From Pseudomonas putida (lineage in GTDB: Bacteria; Pseudomonadota; Gammaproteobacteria; Pseudomonadales; Pseudomonadaceae): a stretch of 64,000 bases of DNA. Of the stretch, positions 28,474 to 38,470 are shown piece by piece; position 1 is the stretch's first letter; every line of letters begins with the position of its first letter. Under the pieces are notes generated by a model, which was given only the letters and a program-made list of their open reading frames with translations, ran no database searches and was not told where the DNA came from. The position numbers and the translations under genes were made by a program. Where the stretch lies: contig CP124529.1 in the NCBI GenBank assembly GCA_029953615.1, positions 4,676,494 through 4,740,493 of the forward strand, given 5' to 3'.

Positions 28474-28479
28474 GCGCCC

Positions 28480-29679
28480 TCAATCCACCTTGAAGACATG
28501 TTTCAGATAGGCAACGAAATTCTCGTCCCGGCACTGTGTCTTGCCCGGGCTGTCTGAAATCTTTGCCACCGGTGCCCCATTGCACGCCGTCATCTTGATC
28601 ACGATGTTCATCGGTTCAACCCCCGGGATATCGCAGGTCAGCCGGGTACCGATACCAAAGCTCACATTGATCCGCTCATGCAGCGCCCGGTACAGCCGCA
28701 GCGCCTTGGCAAAGTCCAGCCCGTCGGAAAAGATCAGGGTCTTGCTCTTCGGGTCGATGCCCAGTCGTTCATAGTGGGCGATGGCCTTTTCCGCCCAGGC
28801 CAACGGGTCGCCCGAATCATGTCGCAGGCCATCGAACAGCTTGGCGAAGTACAGGTCGAAATCGCTCAGGAACGCGTCCATGGTGATGCAGTCGGTCAGG
28901 GCAATGCCCAGCAGCCCCCGGTATTCCCGCACCCAGCATTCCAGCGCGGCAGCCTGGCTGTCGACCAGCCGCGGGCCGAGTTGCTGGTGGGCCATGAACC
29001 ACTCGTGGGCCATGGTGCCGATCGGCTTGAGCTGGTATTCACGGGCCAGGTGCACGTTGCTGGTTCCGACAAAGCGGCCCGGAAAGTCACGCTTGAGAAT
29101 GTGTACCACCTCTTCCTGCACCCGGTAGGAGAAGCGCCGCCGGGTACCGAAGTCGGCCAGTTGGAAAGCGGCCAGTTCATCGGCGGTGGCCTCGGCCTTG
29201 AGCCAGTCGAGGTTCTGATACAGGCGCTCGCGGACTTGCTCTATCACCACCTCGCGATACCGGTAGCGGTTGCGCACCTCGCTGATGATCGCCAGCAGCG
29301 GGATCTCGTACAGAATCACATGCAACCACGGCCCGCGCACGCGAATCGCCAGTTGCCCGGAATCATCCAGGCCTACCTGCACATAGCGCAGGTTGAAGCG
29401 GAACAGGCTGAGAAAACGGATGAAGTCCGGTTTGATGAACGGGATCTTTTCCAGGTAGGCGAGCTGGTCATGGGTGACGCTGACATCGGCCAGCTGCTCG
29501 ACCTGGTAACGGATTTCTGCCAGATAGGGTGCGAGGTTTTCCTCGTTACGGCAGCGGAATTCCCATTCCACCTCGGCGTTGGGGTAGTTGTGCAGCACTG
29601 CCTGCATCATGGTGATCTTGTAGAAGTCGGTGTCCAGCAGGTTCTGGATGATGCGCGGGCCGAAAACGCTGTCGCTCAT
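28480..29679 (-). CDS. pncB: Nicotinate phosphoribosyltransferase PncB
   Basis: A 399-residue enzyme that joins nicotinate and PRPP to nicotinate mononucleotide in NAD salvage. Motifs: [10 protein letters not shown] near the start, [24 protein letters not shown], and GTMAH225EWFMAH, where H225 matches the histidine phosphorylated during ATP-coupled turnover. [10 protein letters not shown] and FSDGLDF form the phosphoribosyl site. Length fits the E. coli enzyme (400). The start 29679 overlaps pncA by 4 bases; a longer upstream frame is an artefact. It is co-transcribed with pncA and divergent from nrtR. Confidence 0.95.
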   Translation of the reverse strand: MSDSVFGPRIIQNLLDTDFYKITMMQAVLHNYPNAEVEWEFRCRNEENLAPYLAEIRYQVEQLADVSVTHDQLAYLEKIPFIKPDFIRFLSLFRFNLRYVQVGLDDSGQLAIRVRGPWLHVILYEIPLLAIISEVRNRYRYREVVIEQVRERLYQNLDWLKAEATADELAAFQLADFGTRRRFSYRVQEEVVHILKRDFPGRFVGTSNVHLAREYQLKPIGTMAHEWFMAHQQLGPRLVDSQAAALECWVREYRGLLGIALTDCITMDAFLSDFDLYFAKLFDGLRHDSGDPLAWAEKAIAHYERLGIDPKSKTLIFSDGLDFAKALRLYRALHERINVSFGIGTRLTCDIPGVEPMNIVIKMTACNGAPVAKISDSPGKTQCRDENFVAYLKHVFKVD

Positions 29680-30326
29680 GGGCGGTCTTCCTTGATCAGA
29701 GAGAGCTGGTAGTCGAGCGCCGCTTCGTCGCCGCAGAGGATCACGCCCTCCGCAGCCAGAGCGCCACAGGCCTCGATGGCGCCAGCCTGGGTGAGTGCGC
29801 GGCAAGCCGGCAGGTACAAAAGCACCTGAAAGCCGGCCTGGCGCAATTGGCGGGCGGTGGTCCTGACGCAATAGTCCAGGGCCAGGCCACCGACGATCAC
29901 TGCCCCCACCTGCTCTACCTTCAGGTACTCGATCACCCCGGTGGAGCGACGCTCGGCCAGGTCGTGGTAACAGGCGCCGTAGGGGTGCAGGTCGGGCTCG
30001 ACTCCTTTCCACACGAAATAGTCGTAGTCGATGGGGGCAGGCAGGCCGGGCAGCAACTCGAAGCCGCGAGTGCCCGGAACACAGTGGCTGACCCAGGTCA
30101 GGTCGGCGTTGGCCAGTGGCAGGGGTTGCAACATGTGCGCGGGGTCGGCGACCACCCAGGCGGCGTTGGCCGGGTGGGCGTCCTTGCTGCCGAGGCGCAG
30201 GTCGGCGCGCAAGGCCATGGTATTCAGATCTGCCGCGATTTCGTCACCTTCGGGGACGGGTAGTTCTTGCGGCACGTTGCTGGTGAAGCCGTTCTGGGCG
30301 TCGACATCGAAACTGGCGATCTTCAT
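29676..30326 (-). CDS. pncA: Nicotinamidase PncA
   Basis: A 216-residue cysteine hydrolase that turns nicotinamide into nicotinate. D9 (DVDAQNGF) and C153 ([11 protein letters not shown]) form part of the catalytic triad, and the D-x-H metal region is SKDAHP. A cis-peptide GLA precedes the LDYC loop as in the family. The start 30326 has GCAAGGAGAA before it; an upstream frame beginning MTHLIH is not supported. The substrate flows directly to PncB, whose gene overlaps by 4 bases. The operon starts beneath an NrtR site. Confidence 0.93.
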   Translation of the reverse strand: MKIASFDVDAQNGFTSNVPQELPVPEGDEIAADLNTMALRADLRLGSKDAHPANAAWVVADPAHMLQPLPLANADLTWVSHCVPGTRGFELLPGLPAPIDYDYFVWKGVEPDLHPYGACYHDLAERRSTGVIEYLKVEQVGAVIVGGLALDYCVRTTARQLRQAGFQVLLYLPACRALTQAGAIEACGALAAEGVILCGDEAALDYQLSLIKEDRP

Positions 30327-30354
30327 GGCGGTTCTCCTTGCTGGAATGCCTATA

Positions 30355-30373
30355 TAATTCACCTGGTGGATTA
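30355..30373. promoter_or_regulatory. NrtR operator
   Basis: TAATTCACCTGGTGGATTA is a 19-bp near-perfect dyad in the gap between pncA and nrtR. A second half-site, CTGGTGGATTAT at 30427-30438, lies just before the nrtR ribosome site. NrtR is known to repress NAD genes from such sites, with ADP-ribose as effector. The second site suggests autoregulation. Confidence 0.8.
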
Positions 30374-30465
30374 AGTGTGTCAAGTGGCATCTAATTTGGG
30401 ATTAATGCTTGCCTTACTTAAACGCCCTGGTGGATTATGATGGCGTTGAAACAAGGAGTCGCCCG

Positions 30466-31170
30466 GTGAATGCAGTCGAAGTCCTGGCCAGCGTCGATAT
30501 CGTCGCCCTGCGCATGGCCCCCGAAGCTCAGCATCTGCAAGTGCTGTTGCACCGTCGTGAGCGCGAACCCCATGCTGGCCAGTGGGCCCTGCCCGGGGTG
30601 ATCGTCAATGGCCGCACCCCCGATACCAGCCTGGAAGCTGCCGCCGAACGCGCGCTGCGCGAGAAAGCCCAGGTCGTACCGTGCTACATGGAACAGGTGG
30701 GTACCGAGGGCAATGCTTTCCGCGACCCGCGTGGATGGTCACTCAGCACCTATTACCTGGCATTGCTCGAACCGGGGCAGGTCGTCCAGGGCGAGCAACT
30801 GGCGTTTTTCGACTTGGACAGCGTATTGGCGCGCAAGGTGCTGTTGCCCTTTGATCACAACCTGTTGGTGGAGCGCGCCCGCGAGCGGCTGGCGGCGAAG
30901 ACGGTGTACAGCAGCCTGCCGTTGTATCTGCTGGCAGAGAAGTTCACTGTGCTGGATGCGTCAGGTGCAGTGCAGGCTTGCCTGGGGCAGGCGGTGAACA
31001 ACACCTCGCTGCGCAAACGCCTGGAGCGTTTGCGCGAGCTGGGGTGGGTGAGGGATACCGGGGAGAAGAACCAGCCGAAGCTGGGCAGGCCGCAGCAGTT
31101 GTATCAGTACACCCCGCAGGGGGAGCGGGCGTTCATGTTTGATCGCAGCCTGCTGCCCGAAGGCGCTTAG
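30466..31170 (+). CDS. nrtR: NrtR, Nudix-related repressor of NAD metabolism
   Basis: A protein of 234 residues with an N-terminal Nudix fold and a C-terminal winged helix (about 150-225; NNTSLRKRLERLRELGWV, GRPQQLYQY). The Nudix box (GRTPDTSLEAAAERALREKA) lacks the REXXEE glutamates, so it should bind but not cleave its ligand, as NrtR does. The GTG start at 30466 follows AAGGAG by eight bases; the frame extends upstream to 30409 without a ribosome site. It is divergent from pncA-pncB, its probable targets. Confidence 0.93.
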   Translation: MNAVEVLASVDIVALRMAPEAQHLQVLLHRREREPHAGQWALPGVIVNGRTPDTSLEAAAERALREKAQVVPCYMEQVGTEGNAFRDPRGWSLSTYYLALLEPGQVVQGEQLAFFDLDSVLARKVLLPFDHNLLVERARERLAAKTVYSSLPLYLLAEKFTVLDASGAVQACLGQAVNNTSLRKRLERLRELGWVRDTGEKNQPKLGRPQQLYQYTPQGERAFMFDRSLLPEGA

Positions 31171-31211
31171 CGCCTTCACACGTTGAAGCAACGCGGCTGG
31201 CACAGGCTGAA

Positions 31212-32624
31212 TCAGTGCCCCATGGCCACCTTGGCGCTCATCTGCCGGCGACGGTAGGCGCTGTCGCGGCTGGCCAGCCACCAGTACAGCGGCGAGGTAA
31301 CCGCCAGCCCCACCAGCCACGACAGGTCAGCTCCGTTGATATGCTCGGAAATCGGCCCGACGTACAGTGGCGTGTTCATGAACGGGATCTGCACCACGAT
31401 ACCCACGGCATAGGCGATCAGCGCCTGCGGGTTGTAACGCCCGTAGATGCCGCCATCGACCTGGAAGATCGACTGGATGTCGTAGTCACCCTTGTGGATG
31501 GCATAGAAGTCGATCAGGTTGATCGCTGTCCACGGCACCAGCACCACCAGCAGCACCAGCACCATGTCGACGAAGTGGCCGATGAAGTCCGCCGAAGCGA
31601 ACACTGCCACCACGCAGCAGGCCGTCAGTACCACCAGCGACAGCACGGCGCGGCTCTTGGCGGTAGGGATCCAGCGGTGGGCGAAGGTTTGCACCAGGGT
31701 GATGATCGACAGCACCGCGCCATACAGGTTGAGGGCGTTGTGGCTGATCACGCTGAGCAGGAACAGCACCAGCATGATCGGGCCGAGGGTACCGGTGGCC
31801 AGCTTGACCGCGTCCATGGTGTCCATGCCGGCCGGGATCGCCAGTACCGCCACGGCGCCGAAGATGAACGACAGGCTCGAACCCAGGGCCGAGCCCAGGT
31901 AGGTGGTCCAGAATGTCGAGCTGACCTTCACGTCCGCTGGCAGGTAGCGCGAGTAGTCCGACACATAGGGTGCAAAGGCGATCTGCCACAGCGCTGCCAG
32001 CGACACGGTGGCTAGCCAGCCGGCCAGGTTGAAGCCGCCGCGGGTGAGGAAGTCGTCGCTTTGCACGTGGCTGAAGATGTAGCCGAAGCCGACCACGATG
32101 CCGATACCCAGCACCCAGGTGCCGATGCGGTTGAGCACGTGGATGAAGCGGTAGCCGATGATGCCGATGATGCCTGAGCCCAGTGCACCGATGACGATGC
32201 CCACCGGTACCGGCACGGCGTCGACCACACCGTGCAGCGACTTGCCGGCGAGCACGATGTTGGAGGCGAAGAAGCCGATGTACATGACCCCGGCTATCAC
32301 CACCACCAGCAGCGCACCGAGCGAGCCGAACTGGGCGCGGCTCTGGATCATCTGCGGGATGCCCATCTGCGGGCCCTGGGCCGAGTGCAGCGCCATCAGC
32401 ACGCCACCGACCAGGTGGCCGACCAGGATGGCGACGATGCCCCATACCAGGTTCAGGTGGAACAGCTGCACGCCCAGTGCACCGGTGACGATGGGTAGCG
32501 GCGCGATGTTGCCGCCGAACCACAGTGTGAACAGATCCCTTACCTTTCCATGGCGGTCTTGCGGGGGCACGTAGCCGATCGTGTGTTTTTCTATGAGGGG
32601 TGCCGAATTGGCTGCACTGGTCAT
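31212..32624 (-). CDS. NCS1-family permease (cytosine/purine type), copy A
   Basis: A 470-residue transporter with about twelve helices. It shows NCS1 features: a short polar N-terminus ending RHGKVRDLFTLWFGGNIAPLPI, then QSRAQFG, GYRFIH, ISHNALNLYG and ASINLIDFY-like NLIDFYAIHKGDY. It imports a nucleobase-like or related ring compound by sodium or proton symport. A close paralogue lies at 44703-46109 in this window. It converges on nrtR but has no NrtR site of its own, so a link with pyridine salvage is possible but unproven. Confidence 0.9.
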   Translation of the reverse strand: MTSAANSAPLIEKHTIGYVPPQDRHGKVRDLFTLWFGGNIAPLPIVTGALGVQLFHLNLVWGIVAILVGHLVGGVLMALHSAQGPQMGIPQMIQSRAQFGSLGALLVVVIAGVMYIGFFASNIVLAGKSLHGVVDAVPVPVGIVIGALGSGIIGIIGYRFIHVLNRIGTWVLGIGIVVGFGYIFSHVQSDDFLTRGGFNLAGWLATVSLAALWQIAFAPYVSDYSRYLPADVKVSSTFWTTYLGSALGSSLSFIFGAVAVLAIPAGMDTMDAVKLATGTLGPIMLVLFLLSVISHNALNLYGAVLSIITLVQTFAHRWIPTAKSRAVLSLVVLTACCVVAVFASADFIGHFVDMVLVLLVVLVPWTAINLIDFYAIHKGDYDIQSIFQVDGGIYGRYNPQALIAYAVGIVVQIPFMNTPLYVGPISEHINGADLSWLVGLAVTSPLYWWLASRDSAYRRRQMSAKVAMGH

Positions 32625-32927
32625 GACTGACTCCAAGGCAAGGTAGGGCATCGGGAGCTGCCCGGGGGCGTGCCGGCGAAGGGCGACGCGTTCTTGTTGG
32701 AGCGATGATGCGGGGCGCGGGGATAACGAGAAATTAGTAAATATGTGCCCATAAACCTTAAAAAACCTAAGGCTGACAAAAGGTTAAGCGGGGGACGGTA
32801 GCAAAGAGAGTGCCAGCGGGCGGAAGCGCTTGGGCTAGAGGGGGTTGGCGGGGTGGCAGGTAGACTGCGGTGGGCGGTGGTGGTGCGGTGTGCGCATTTT
32901 CAGGGCAGATAGAAAGCTGCCTGTGAG

Positions 32928-33030
32928 GGCCCTTTCGCGGGTGAACCCGCTCCCACAGGTACTGCGCATGACTTGAAACCGATGCGGTCGAGGTGGGTAG
33001 CGGGTTCACCCGCGAAAGGGCCGGCACAGG
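32928..33030. repeat. REP pair (GCGGGTGAACCCGC variant)
   Basis: Two inverted REP units with the variant core GCGGGTTCACCCGCGAAAGG. They occupy part of the 414-base gene-free stretch between the NCS1 gene start (32624) and the Lrp gene end (33039). The rest of that stretch, including the permease leader, shows only an AT-rich segment near 32730-32775. Confidence 0.8.
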
Positions 33031-33038
33031 CCGCAACG

Positions 33039-33491
33039 CTACATTGGCAACAACCGATCCTGAATCACCTCTTTCATCACCAGCGTCGAGCTCAACCGCT
33101 TCACATTGGGAATGCTGGTCAGCTGCTCGTCATACAGCTTCTGGAACGCCGGCAGATCCTTGGCCACCACATGCAGCAGGTAATCCGGGTCGCCAAACAG
33201 CCGCTGCGCCTCGACGATCTGCGGGATTTCGGCCAGCGCCGCTTCAAAGTCCGCAACCGGCTGGCGGGTCACTTCGCGCAGGGTCACGAACACCAGCGCG
33301 GCAAAGTTCAGCCCCAGGGCGCTCGGCGCCAAGCGGGCGTGATAGCCAAGAATCGCCCCTGATTCCTCCAACGCCTTCAGGCGCCGATGGCAGGGCGAGA
33401 GGCTGAGCCCCACACGGTCGGCCAGCTCGGTCACCGATAACCGACCGTCTTTTTGCAGTTCGGCAAGGATTTTTCGATCAGTCCTGTCCAT
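33039..33491 (-). CDS. Lrp/AsnC-family regulator
   Basis: A 150-residue protein. The N-terminal helix-turn-helix lies at 5-50 (DRKILAELQKDGRLSVTELADRVGLS, PCHRRLKALEE), and the C-terminal RAM ligand domain follows (VEAQRLFGDPDYLLHV). It is divergent from a LysE-type exporter with a 111-base gap, a common Lrp-like and exporter pair in which an amino acid induces its own efflux. Confidence 0.92.
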   Translation of the reverse strand: MDRTDRKILAELQKDGRLSVTELADRVGLSLSPCHRRLKALEESGAILGYHARLAPSALGLNFAALVFVTLREVTRQPVADFEAALAEIPQIVEAQRLFGDPDYLLHVVAKDLPAFQKLYDEQLTSIPNVKRLSSTLVMKEVIQDRLLPM

Positions 33492-33602
33492 TGAGAAGGA
33501 TCTTCCAGTCATTGAGGGTTGTTGGGGAATATACGAAAGAAAATCCCTCGGCGGAATCCGTAATCTTTGGCCATCGCAAAGCAGTGGAAAAGGAAGATTC
33601 AA

Positions 33603-34220
33603 GTGGCTCTCAGTGTTCTGACGGCGTTCTGGGCCGTGTCGATGCTGTTCGTGATTACCCCGGGTGCGGACTGGGCCTATGCCATTTCGGCCGGCATGCG
33701 CGGGCGCTGGGTGATGCCTGCGGTGGCGGGCATGCTGTCGGGGCATTTCCTCGCGACCCTGGTGGTGGCGGCCGGGGTCGGCAGCCTGCTGGCCGGCCAC
33801 CCGCTGGCGCTGACCCTGCTGACCCTGGCGGGGTGCAGCTACCTGCTGTGGCTGGGTGGCAACCTGCTGCTGAGCCCGGCATTGCCGGCGGCCGGGCAGG
33901 ACGGGGCGGGGGAGTCGGGTTCACGCTGGGCATTGAAGGGGTTTTGTGTCAGCGGCCTGAACCCGAAGGTGTTCCTGCTGTTCCTGGCCCTGTTGCCGCC
34001 GCAGTTCACCGACCCGCAGTCTAGCTGGCCGGTGCCATTGCAGATCTTGCTGCTGGGCCTGGTGCACCTGTGCAGCTCGCTGGTGATCTACTCGCTGGTC
34101 GGCTATGGCGCCAAAGCCGTGCTGAGCACCCGGCCGGGGGCGGCAAAACTGGTCGGACGGGTGTCGGGGGTAGCGATGATCACGGTGGCCCTGGGTTTGA
34201 TAGCTGGGCAGATCAGCTGA
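33603..34220 (+). CDS. LysE/RhtB-family amino-acid exporter (Lrp-linked)
   Basis: A protein of about 205 residues with six hydrophobic helices. It carries LysE signatures: FVITPGADWAYAISAGMRGR near the start and GFCVSGLNPKVFLLFLALLPPQF in the middle. The GTG start at 33603 sits seven bases after AGGAAG; the frame also extends upstream to 33567. It should export an amino acid under control of the divergent Lrp-type regulator. Confidence 0.9.
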   Translation: MALSVLTAFWAVSMLFVITPGADWAYAISAGMRGRWVMPAVAGMLSGHFLATLVVAAGVGSLLAGHPLALTLLTLAGCSYLLWLGGNLLLSPALPAAGQDGAGESGSRWALKGFCVSGLNPKVFLLFLALLPPQFTDPQSSWPVPLQILLLGLVHLCSSLVIYSLVGYGAKAVLSTRPGAAKLVGRVSGVAMITVALGLIAGQIS

Positions 34221-34241
34221 CTCACTGGCCTGCGCTGGCCC

Positions 34242-34361
34242 TTGTAGGAGCGGCCTTGTGTCGCGATAGGGCTGCAAAGCAGCCCCGGCGATTTGTGCAC
34301 ATGCGCTGAAATCCTGGGGCTGCTTTGCAGCCCTATCGCGACGCAAGGCCGCTCCTACAGG
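34242..34361. repeat. REP pair (GTAGGAGCGGCCTTGTGTCGCGA family)
   Basis: Two inverted units of the second REP family with inner GGGCTGCAAAGCAGCCCC-type hairpins, between two exporter genes that run the same way. Confidence 0.85.
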
Positions 34362-34460
34362 TTGCCGCGTTAACCTGGCAGGCGAGAGCCAAGGGTAAAG
34401 ACGACATGCATGGCCTCGGATAAACTCGCAGCACTTCAACGCACAACCAGGATGTGCTCC

Positions 34461-35093
34461 ATGCCCGAAACCACGCAACTGCTCACTTTCGCCCTGATCT
34501 GCCTCGGCATGGTCCTGACCCCGGGGCCGAACATGATCTACCTGATCTCCCGATCGATCTGCCAGGGCCGCAAGGCCGGGTTGATTTCGCTGGGGGGCGT
34601 GGCCCTGGGCTTCGTCATTTACATGTTCTGCGCCGCGCTGGGCATCACCGCTCTGGTGATGGCTGTGCCCTTTGCCTACGATGCGCTGCGCATCGGTGGT
34701 GCGTTGTACCTGTTGTACCTGGCCTGGCAGGCGCTGCGCCCTGGTGGCCGTTCGCCGTTCCAGGTTCGTGACCTGCCTGCCGACAGCCCGCGGCGGCTGT
34801 TCACCATGGGCTTTGCCACCAGCCTGCTCAATCCCAAGATCGCCGTCATGTACCTGTCGTTGATGCCTCAGTTCATCGAGCCGGGGCATGGCAGCGTGCT
34901 GCTGCAGTCGCTGGTGCTGGGGTCGACACAGATCGCCATCAGTGTCTCGGTCAATGCACTGATCGCGGTCATGGCCGGGTCGATCGCCGTGTGCCTCGCC
35001 GGTCGCCCGCTGTGGCAGCAGGTTCAGCGCTGGCTGATGGGCACGGTGCTGGCGGGCCTGGCCGTGCGCATGCTGGCCGAAGGGCGGCGTTGA
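34461..35093 (+). CDS. LysE/RhtB-family exporter
   Basis: A 210-residue six-helix membrane protein with LTPGPNMIYLISRSICQGRK near the start and GFATSLLNPKIAVMYLSLMPQF in the middle, the two family signatures. ATG 34461 is preferred; AGGA lies eight bases upstream. ATG 34452 is an alternative. It converges on the sensor kinase with a three-base gap. It exports an amino acid or homoserine-lactone-like compound, exact substrate unknown. Confidence 0.9.
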   Translation: MPETTQLLTFALICLGMVLTPGPNMIYLISRSICQGRKAGLISLGGVALGFVIYMFCAALGITALVMAVPFAYDALRIGGALYLLYLAWQALRPGGRSPFQVRDLPADSPRRLFTMGFATSLLNPKIAVMYLSLMPQFIEPGHGSVLLQSLVLGSTQIAISVSVNALIAVMAGSIAVCLAGRPLWQQVQRWLMGTVLAGLAVRMLAEGRR

Positions 35094-35096
35094 TCG

Positions 35097-36878
35097 CTAG
35101 GCTTCAGGCGGTTGCTCCTGGGGCAGGTACAAGGTAAAGGTTGTGCCCTGGCCCGGGACGCTGTTCACCTGAACATCGCCCCCGGACTGCCTGGCAAAAC
35201 CGAACACCTGCGACAGCCCGAGCCCGGTGCCTTCACCCGGCGCCTTCGTGGTGAAGAACGGGTCGAAGATGCGCTCCAGCAGTTCGGCGGCAATGCCTAC
35301 ACCGCTGTCGCTCACCGAAATCGCCGCGAACGGGCCCGGCTGTGGCGGCTGGCCGCGCAGGGCGGGCAGGCACTGGTCGGCCTGCAGGCGCAATTGCAAG
35401 GTGCCTTCACCGGCCATGGCATCGCGGCCGTTGAGCATCAGGTTGATGACTGCGGTTTCCAGCTGATTGAGATCGGCGCGGATATGGCAAGGCGCCTGCG
35501 GCAACTGCAGCTCGACCTGGATCCGCGCACCGGTGGCAGTGTCGAGCATGTCGGCCATGGCCTCCAGCCGTGGCCCTGCCTCGAACACTTGAGGGCTCAG
35601 GGCCTGGCGGCGGGCGAAAGCCAGCAACTGGCCGGTCAGCTTGCTACCTCGGTCGACGGTGTCGGACATGGTCTTGAGGTAGCGCTCGCGGCGCTGTGCG
35701 TCGAGGTTGGGGCGCTGCAGAAAATGCAGCGACGAGCGAATGATGGTCAGCAGGTTGTTGAAGTCATGGGCCACGCCACCGGTCAGCTGGCCGATGGCTT
35801 CGAGCTTCTGGGTCTGGCGCAGCACGGCTTCGGTGTGCAGCAACTGGCTGGTGCGTTCGTCGACGCGCTGTTCGAGGGTGGCGTTCAGCGCCTCTAGTGC
35901 GGCCACGGCCTCGCGTACTTCGGCGTGGGCCTGTACCCGCTGGACATGCGCCCAGGAGCGCTCGGTGACTTCGCTGATCAACGCTTGTTCGTAGTGGGTC
36001 CACTGACGTGGCGCCTTGTCGTGGATGGCCATCAGCGCGGTCAGCCGGCCCCCTTTGATCAGGGGCATGCAAATCGTCGCGGTAATGCCGATGGCCTGGA
36101 AGGTGGCAGCTTCCTCTGCGGACAGCTCGCTCAGGTTGTCCCGGATGACCAGCGGCAGGCCACTGCGCAAGCGGCCGAGCGCCAGCTTGCCGAAGTCCTG
36201 CAACTGGTAACGCCCCAGAAGATGCGGCGAGCCGGGCGCCACGGCGTCACCGCAGATGGTAAAACCGTCTTCGTCTGGCTCCATCACCGCGTAGGCGCAA
36301 CTTGACAGTTGCAGGTGCTCGACCAGCATGCGCGTGGTGATGGCAAGGATCTGGTCCGGGTCGGTAGCATCGGCCACGGCACGGCCCAGGTCGTCGAGGA
36401 ATTTCAGGCGCTGGTTGGCGAGCACGCTGGCGGTGGTTTCGGTGACGGTATCCAGCATGCCTAGCACCTTGCCATCATGATCGCGGATGGGACTGTAGCA
36501 GAAGGTGAACCAGGCCCGTTCGGGGTCGCCGTTGCGGTCGATTACCAGCGGGAAGTCTTCGATGTACACCGCCTCGCCAGCCAGGGCGCGGTTGGCCAAA
36601 TGGCCGATGTCGGCCCAGGCCTCCTGCCATACGGCGCGGAAGGGGATGCCCAATGCTGAGGGCTTTTGCCCGAGAATTTGCGAGAAAGCGTCGTTGTGCA
36701 GGGTGAGCAGGTCAGGGCCCCAAAGCACGGCTTGCGGGAAGCGCGAGGCCAGGCACAGGGCCAGGCTGGTTTTCAGTGGGTCGGGCCAGTGCTGTAGCGG
36801 GCCCAGCGGGGTGGCGGCCCAATCGTGGTTGCGGATGCGCTCGGCCATCAGCCCGCCGCCGTCTAGCCATTTTGCCAT
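35097..36878 (-). CDS. PAS-GAF sensor histidine kinase (soluble)
   Basis: A 593-residue kinase without membrane helices. The N-terminal PAS-like domain (to about 155) begins with the common [16 protein letters not shown] motif. A GAF domain (160-310) follows, then a short coiled coil, HisKA with H371 ([15 protein letters not shown]) and HATPase_c with [16 protein letters not shown] and [13 protein letters not shown]. It has no receiver domain, unlike many relatives, and no response regulator is adjacent. Its partner must be elsewhere. It probably senses a cytoplasmic signal such as light, redox state or a small molecule. Confidence 0.9.
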   Translation of the reverse strand: MAKWLDGGGLMAERIRNHDWAATPLGPLQHWPDPLKTSLALCLASRFPQAVLWGPDLLTLHNDAFSQILGQKPSALGIPFRAVWQEAWADIGHLANRALAGEAVYIEDFPLVIDRNGDPERAWFTFCYSPIRDHDGKVLGMLDTVTETTASVLANQRLKFLDDLGRAVADATDPDQILAITTRMLVEHLQLSSCAYAVMEPDEDGFTICGDAVAPGSPHLLGRYQLQDFGKLALGRLRSGLPLVIRDNLSELSAEEAATFQAIGITATICMPLIKGGRLTALMAIHDKAPRQWTHYEQALISEVTERSWAHVQRVQAHAEVREAVAALEALNATLEQRVDERTSQLLHTEAVLRQTQKLEAIGQLTGGVAHDFNNLLTIIRSSLHFLQRPNLDAQRRERYLKTMSDTVDRGSKLTGQLLAFARRQALSPQVFEAGPRLEAMADMLDTATGARIQVELQLPQAPCHIRADLNQLETAVINLMLNGRDAMAGEGTLQLRLQADQCLPALRGQPPQPGPFAAISVSDSGVGIAAELLERIFDPFFTTKAPGEGTGLGLSQVFGFARQSGGDVQVNSVPGQGTTFTLYLPQEQPPEA

Positions 36879-36956
36879 GTGCTCTGCCGGTCCTTTTGCT
36901 TAAGGCCATTAGGGTGCACCGAGAATAGACCCTTGGCGAGGGTTTTGTGTTACGTG

Positions 36957-37062
36957 TACCGGCCTCTTCGCGGGCTTGCCCGCTCCCACACAGATGGCCA
37001 CATTGCCAAGCTTTGCGCCGTACAGGTGGGAGCGGGCGGGCCCGCGAAGAGGCCGGTACAGG
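36957..37062. repeat. REP pair (GCGGGC family)
   Basis: Two inverted REP units between the start of the sensor kinase gene and the stop of the Nudix gene. The right unit touches the Nudix stop codon. Confidence 0.85.
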
Positions 37063-37626
37063 CTAGCGAATGAAGTGCACCTTGCCAGTGTCGTCATTGC
37101 CCATGTAGATGCCATAAACCCCGGCCTGCCGCTCGAGGATATAGCGCTCCAGAATCTGCCGGATTGCCGGGTAGTAGATGTCCCCCCACGGGATCTCGTC
37201 CGGCTCGAAGAACCTGTATGTCAGCGTTTCCGCCCCGTATTGCCCGGTTTCCTCGGTGGCGATGGCGCGGAAGATGATGTACACCTCGCTGATCCTGGGG
37301 ACGCTGAAGATCGAGTACGGCGAGACGATTTCGGCGCGTACGCCGCTTTCTTCCCAGACTTCGCGCAAGGCCGCCTGCTCGGTGGTCTCGCCGGCCTCCA
37401 TGAACCCGGCCGGCAAGGTCCAGGTACCGGGGCGCGGCGGGATGGCGCGCTGGCACAGCAGGTACTTGCCATCACGTTCGATGATGCAGCCGGCGATGAT
37501 CTTCGGGTTGATGTAATGGATATAGCCGCAACCGGTGCAGTGCAGGCGTTCGTGGGTGTCGCCTGTGGGAACGCCCCGGGCCAGTTCCGTGGTGCAGTGC
37601 GGGCAGTAGCGCGGGGCGTTGGGCAT
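37063..37626 (-). CDS. Nudix hydrolase with N-terminal zinc ribbon
   Basis: A 187-residue protein. Four cysteines form a zinc ribbon (YCPHC, then LHCTGCGY), and a complete Nudix box follows (GFMEAGETTEQAALREVWEE then SGV). The layout resembles the C-terminal half of NudC-type NADH pyrophosphatases but is shorter. It should hydrolyse a nucleoside diphosphate derivative. The gene starts two bases after the GntR stop, so it is the last gene of the catabolic operon or is simply read through with it. Confidence 0.88.
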   Translation of the reverse strand: MPNAPRYCPHCTTELARGVPTGDTHERLHCTGCGYIHYINPKIIAGCIIERDGKYLLCQRAIPPRPGTWTLPAGFMEAGETTEQAALREVWEESGVRAEIVSPYSIFSVPRISEVYIIFRAIATEETGQYGAETLTYRFFEPDEIPWGDIYYPAIRQILERYILERQAGVYGIYMGNDDTGKVHFIR

Positions 37627-37628
37627 GG

Positions 37629-38381
37629 TCAGCGACCTATACGTGGTTCCTTCAGGGCCAGGGGCTCGACGATGTCGCGCACCTTGGTATTGTCATCCTG
37701 CTTCTGGCGCAGGTAGTCCAGGGCCACCTTGGCGGCGGCGCGGACGTGGTCGACCGAGGCCTGGTGGGCAACCAGCGGATCGCCGCTCTTGATCGCCTCG
37801 ACGATCTTTTCCATTTCGCGATTGCTGGCGCCGCGGCGGTTCTCCTGCGACACCGAGGTGGCGCGCAGGTAGCTGATGCGCGCCTGCAACTGGCGCAGCT
37901 GCTGGGCCGCCACCTGGTTGCCGGAGCCTTCCAGCAGCACATCGTAGAAACCTTGTACCGAATCCAGCACCTGTTGCAGCTCGCCTTCCTCGAGGGCTTC
38001 GCGGTTGACCTCCAGCGCGCGTTCCAGGGCACGAATGTCCTTGGCCTTGGCGTTGAGGGTGAACAGCTGCACGATCAGGCCTTCGAGCACGCAGCGCAGC
38101 TCGTAGATGTCGCGGGCGTCTTCCAGGGTGATGATGGCCACGCGCGGGCCCTTGGCATCGGCGAATTCCACCAGGCCTTCGGATTCCAGGTGGCGCAGGG
38201 CTTCACGCACCGAGGTACGGCTGACCCCGAGGCGGTCGCAAAGGTCGCGTTCGACCAGGCGGTCGCCCGGCAGCAGATGGAAGTTCATGATCGCGGCGCG
38301 CAGCTTGTCGAGCACGATTTCGCGCAGGGTAACGGGGTTGCGGTTGACCTTGAAGCTGTCGTCGAGTGGCTGGCGTTTCAT
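37629..38381 (-). CDS. GntR-family regulator, FadR/FCD subgroup
   Basis: A 250-residue regulator. The N-terminal winged helix covers about 15-80 (LREIVLDKLRAAIMNF, RLGVSRTSVREALRHLESEGLV). The C-terminal all-helical FCD domain carries the metal-site residues D..H..H (DARDIYELRCVLEG, DPLVAHQASVDHVRAA). ATG 38381 is chosen over the TTG one codon upstream. FCD regulators usually repress catabolic operons and release on binding a pathway acid. It is the natural candidate to bind the GGTATACC sites upstream of the three units of this cluster. Confidence 0.92.
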   Translation of the reverse strand: MKRQPLDDSFKVNRNPVTLREIVLDKLRAAIMNFHLLPGDRLVERDLCDRLGVSRTSVREALRHLESEGLVEFADAKGPRVAIITLEDARDIYELRCVLEGLIVQLFTLNAKAKDIRALERALEVNREALEEGELQQVLDSVQGFYDVLLEGSGNQVAAQQLRQLQARISYLRATSVSQENRRGASNREMEKIVEAIKSGDPLVAHQASVDHVRAAAKVALDYLRQKQDDNTKVRDIVEPLALKEPRIGR

Positions 38382-38470
38382 CAAGTGCGCTCTTAAAGAG
38401 GCTGCCCGGCCGCAACCGCAACAGCACCACGAACCTGGGTGCTCCTTGCGTGGGTTCGAACAGCCCGGTG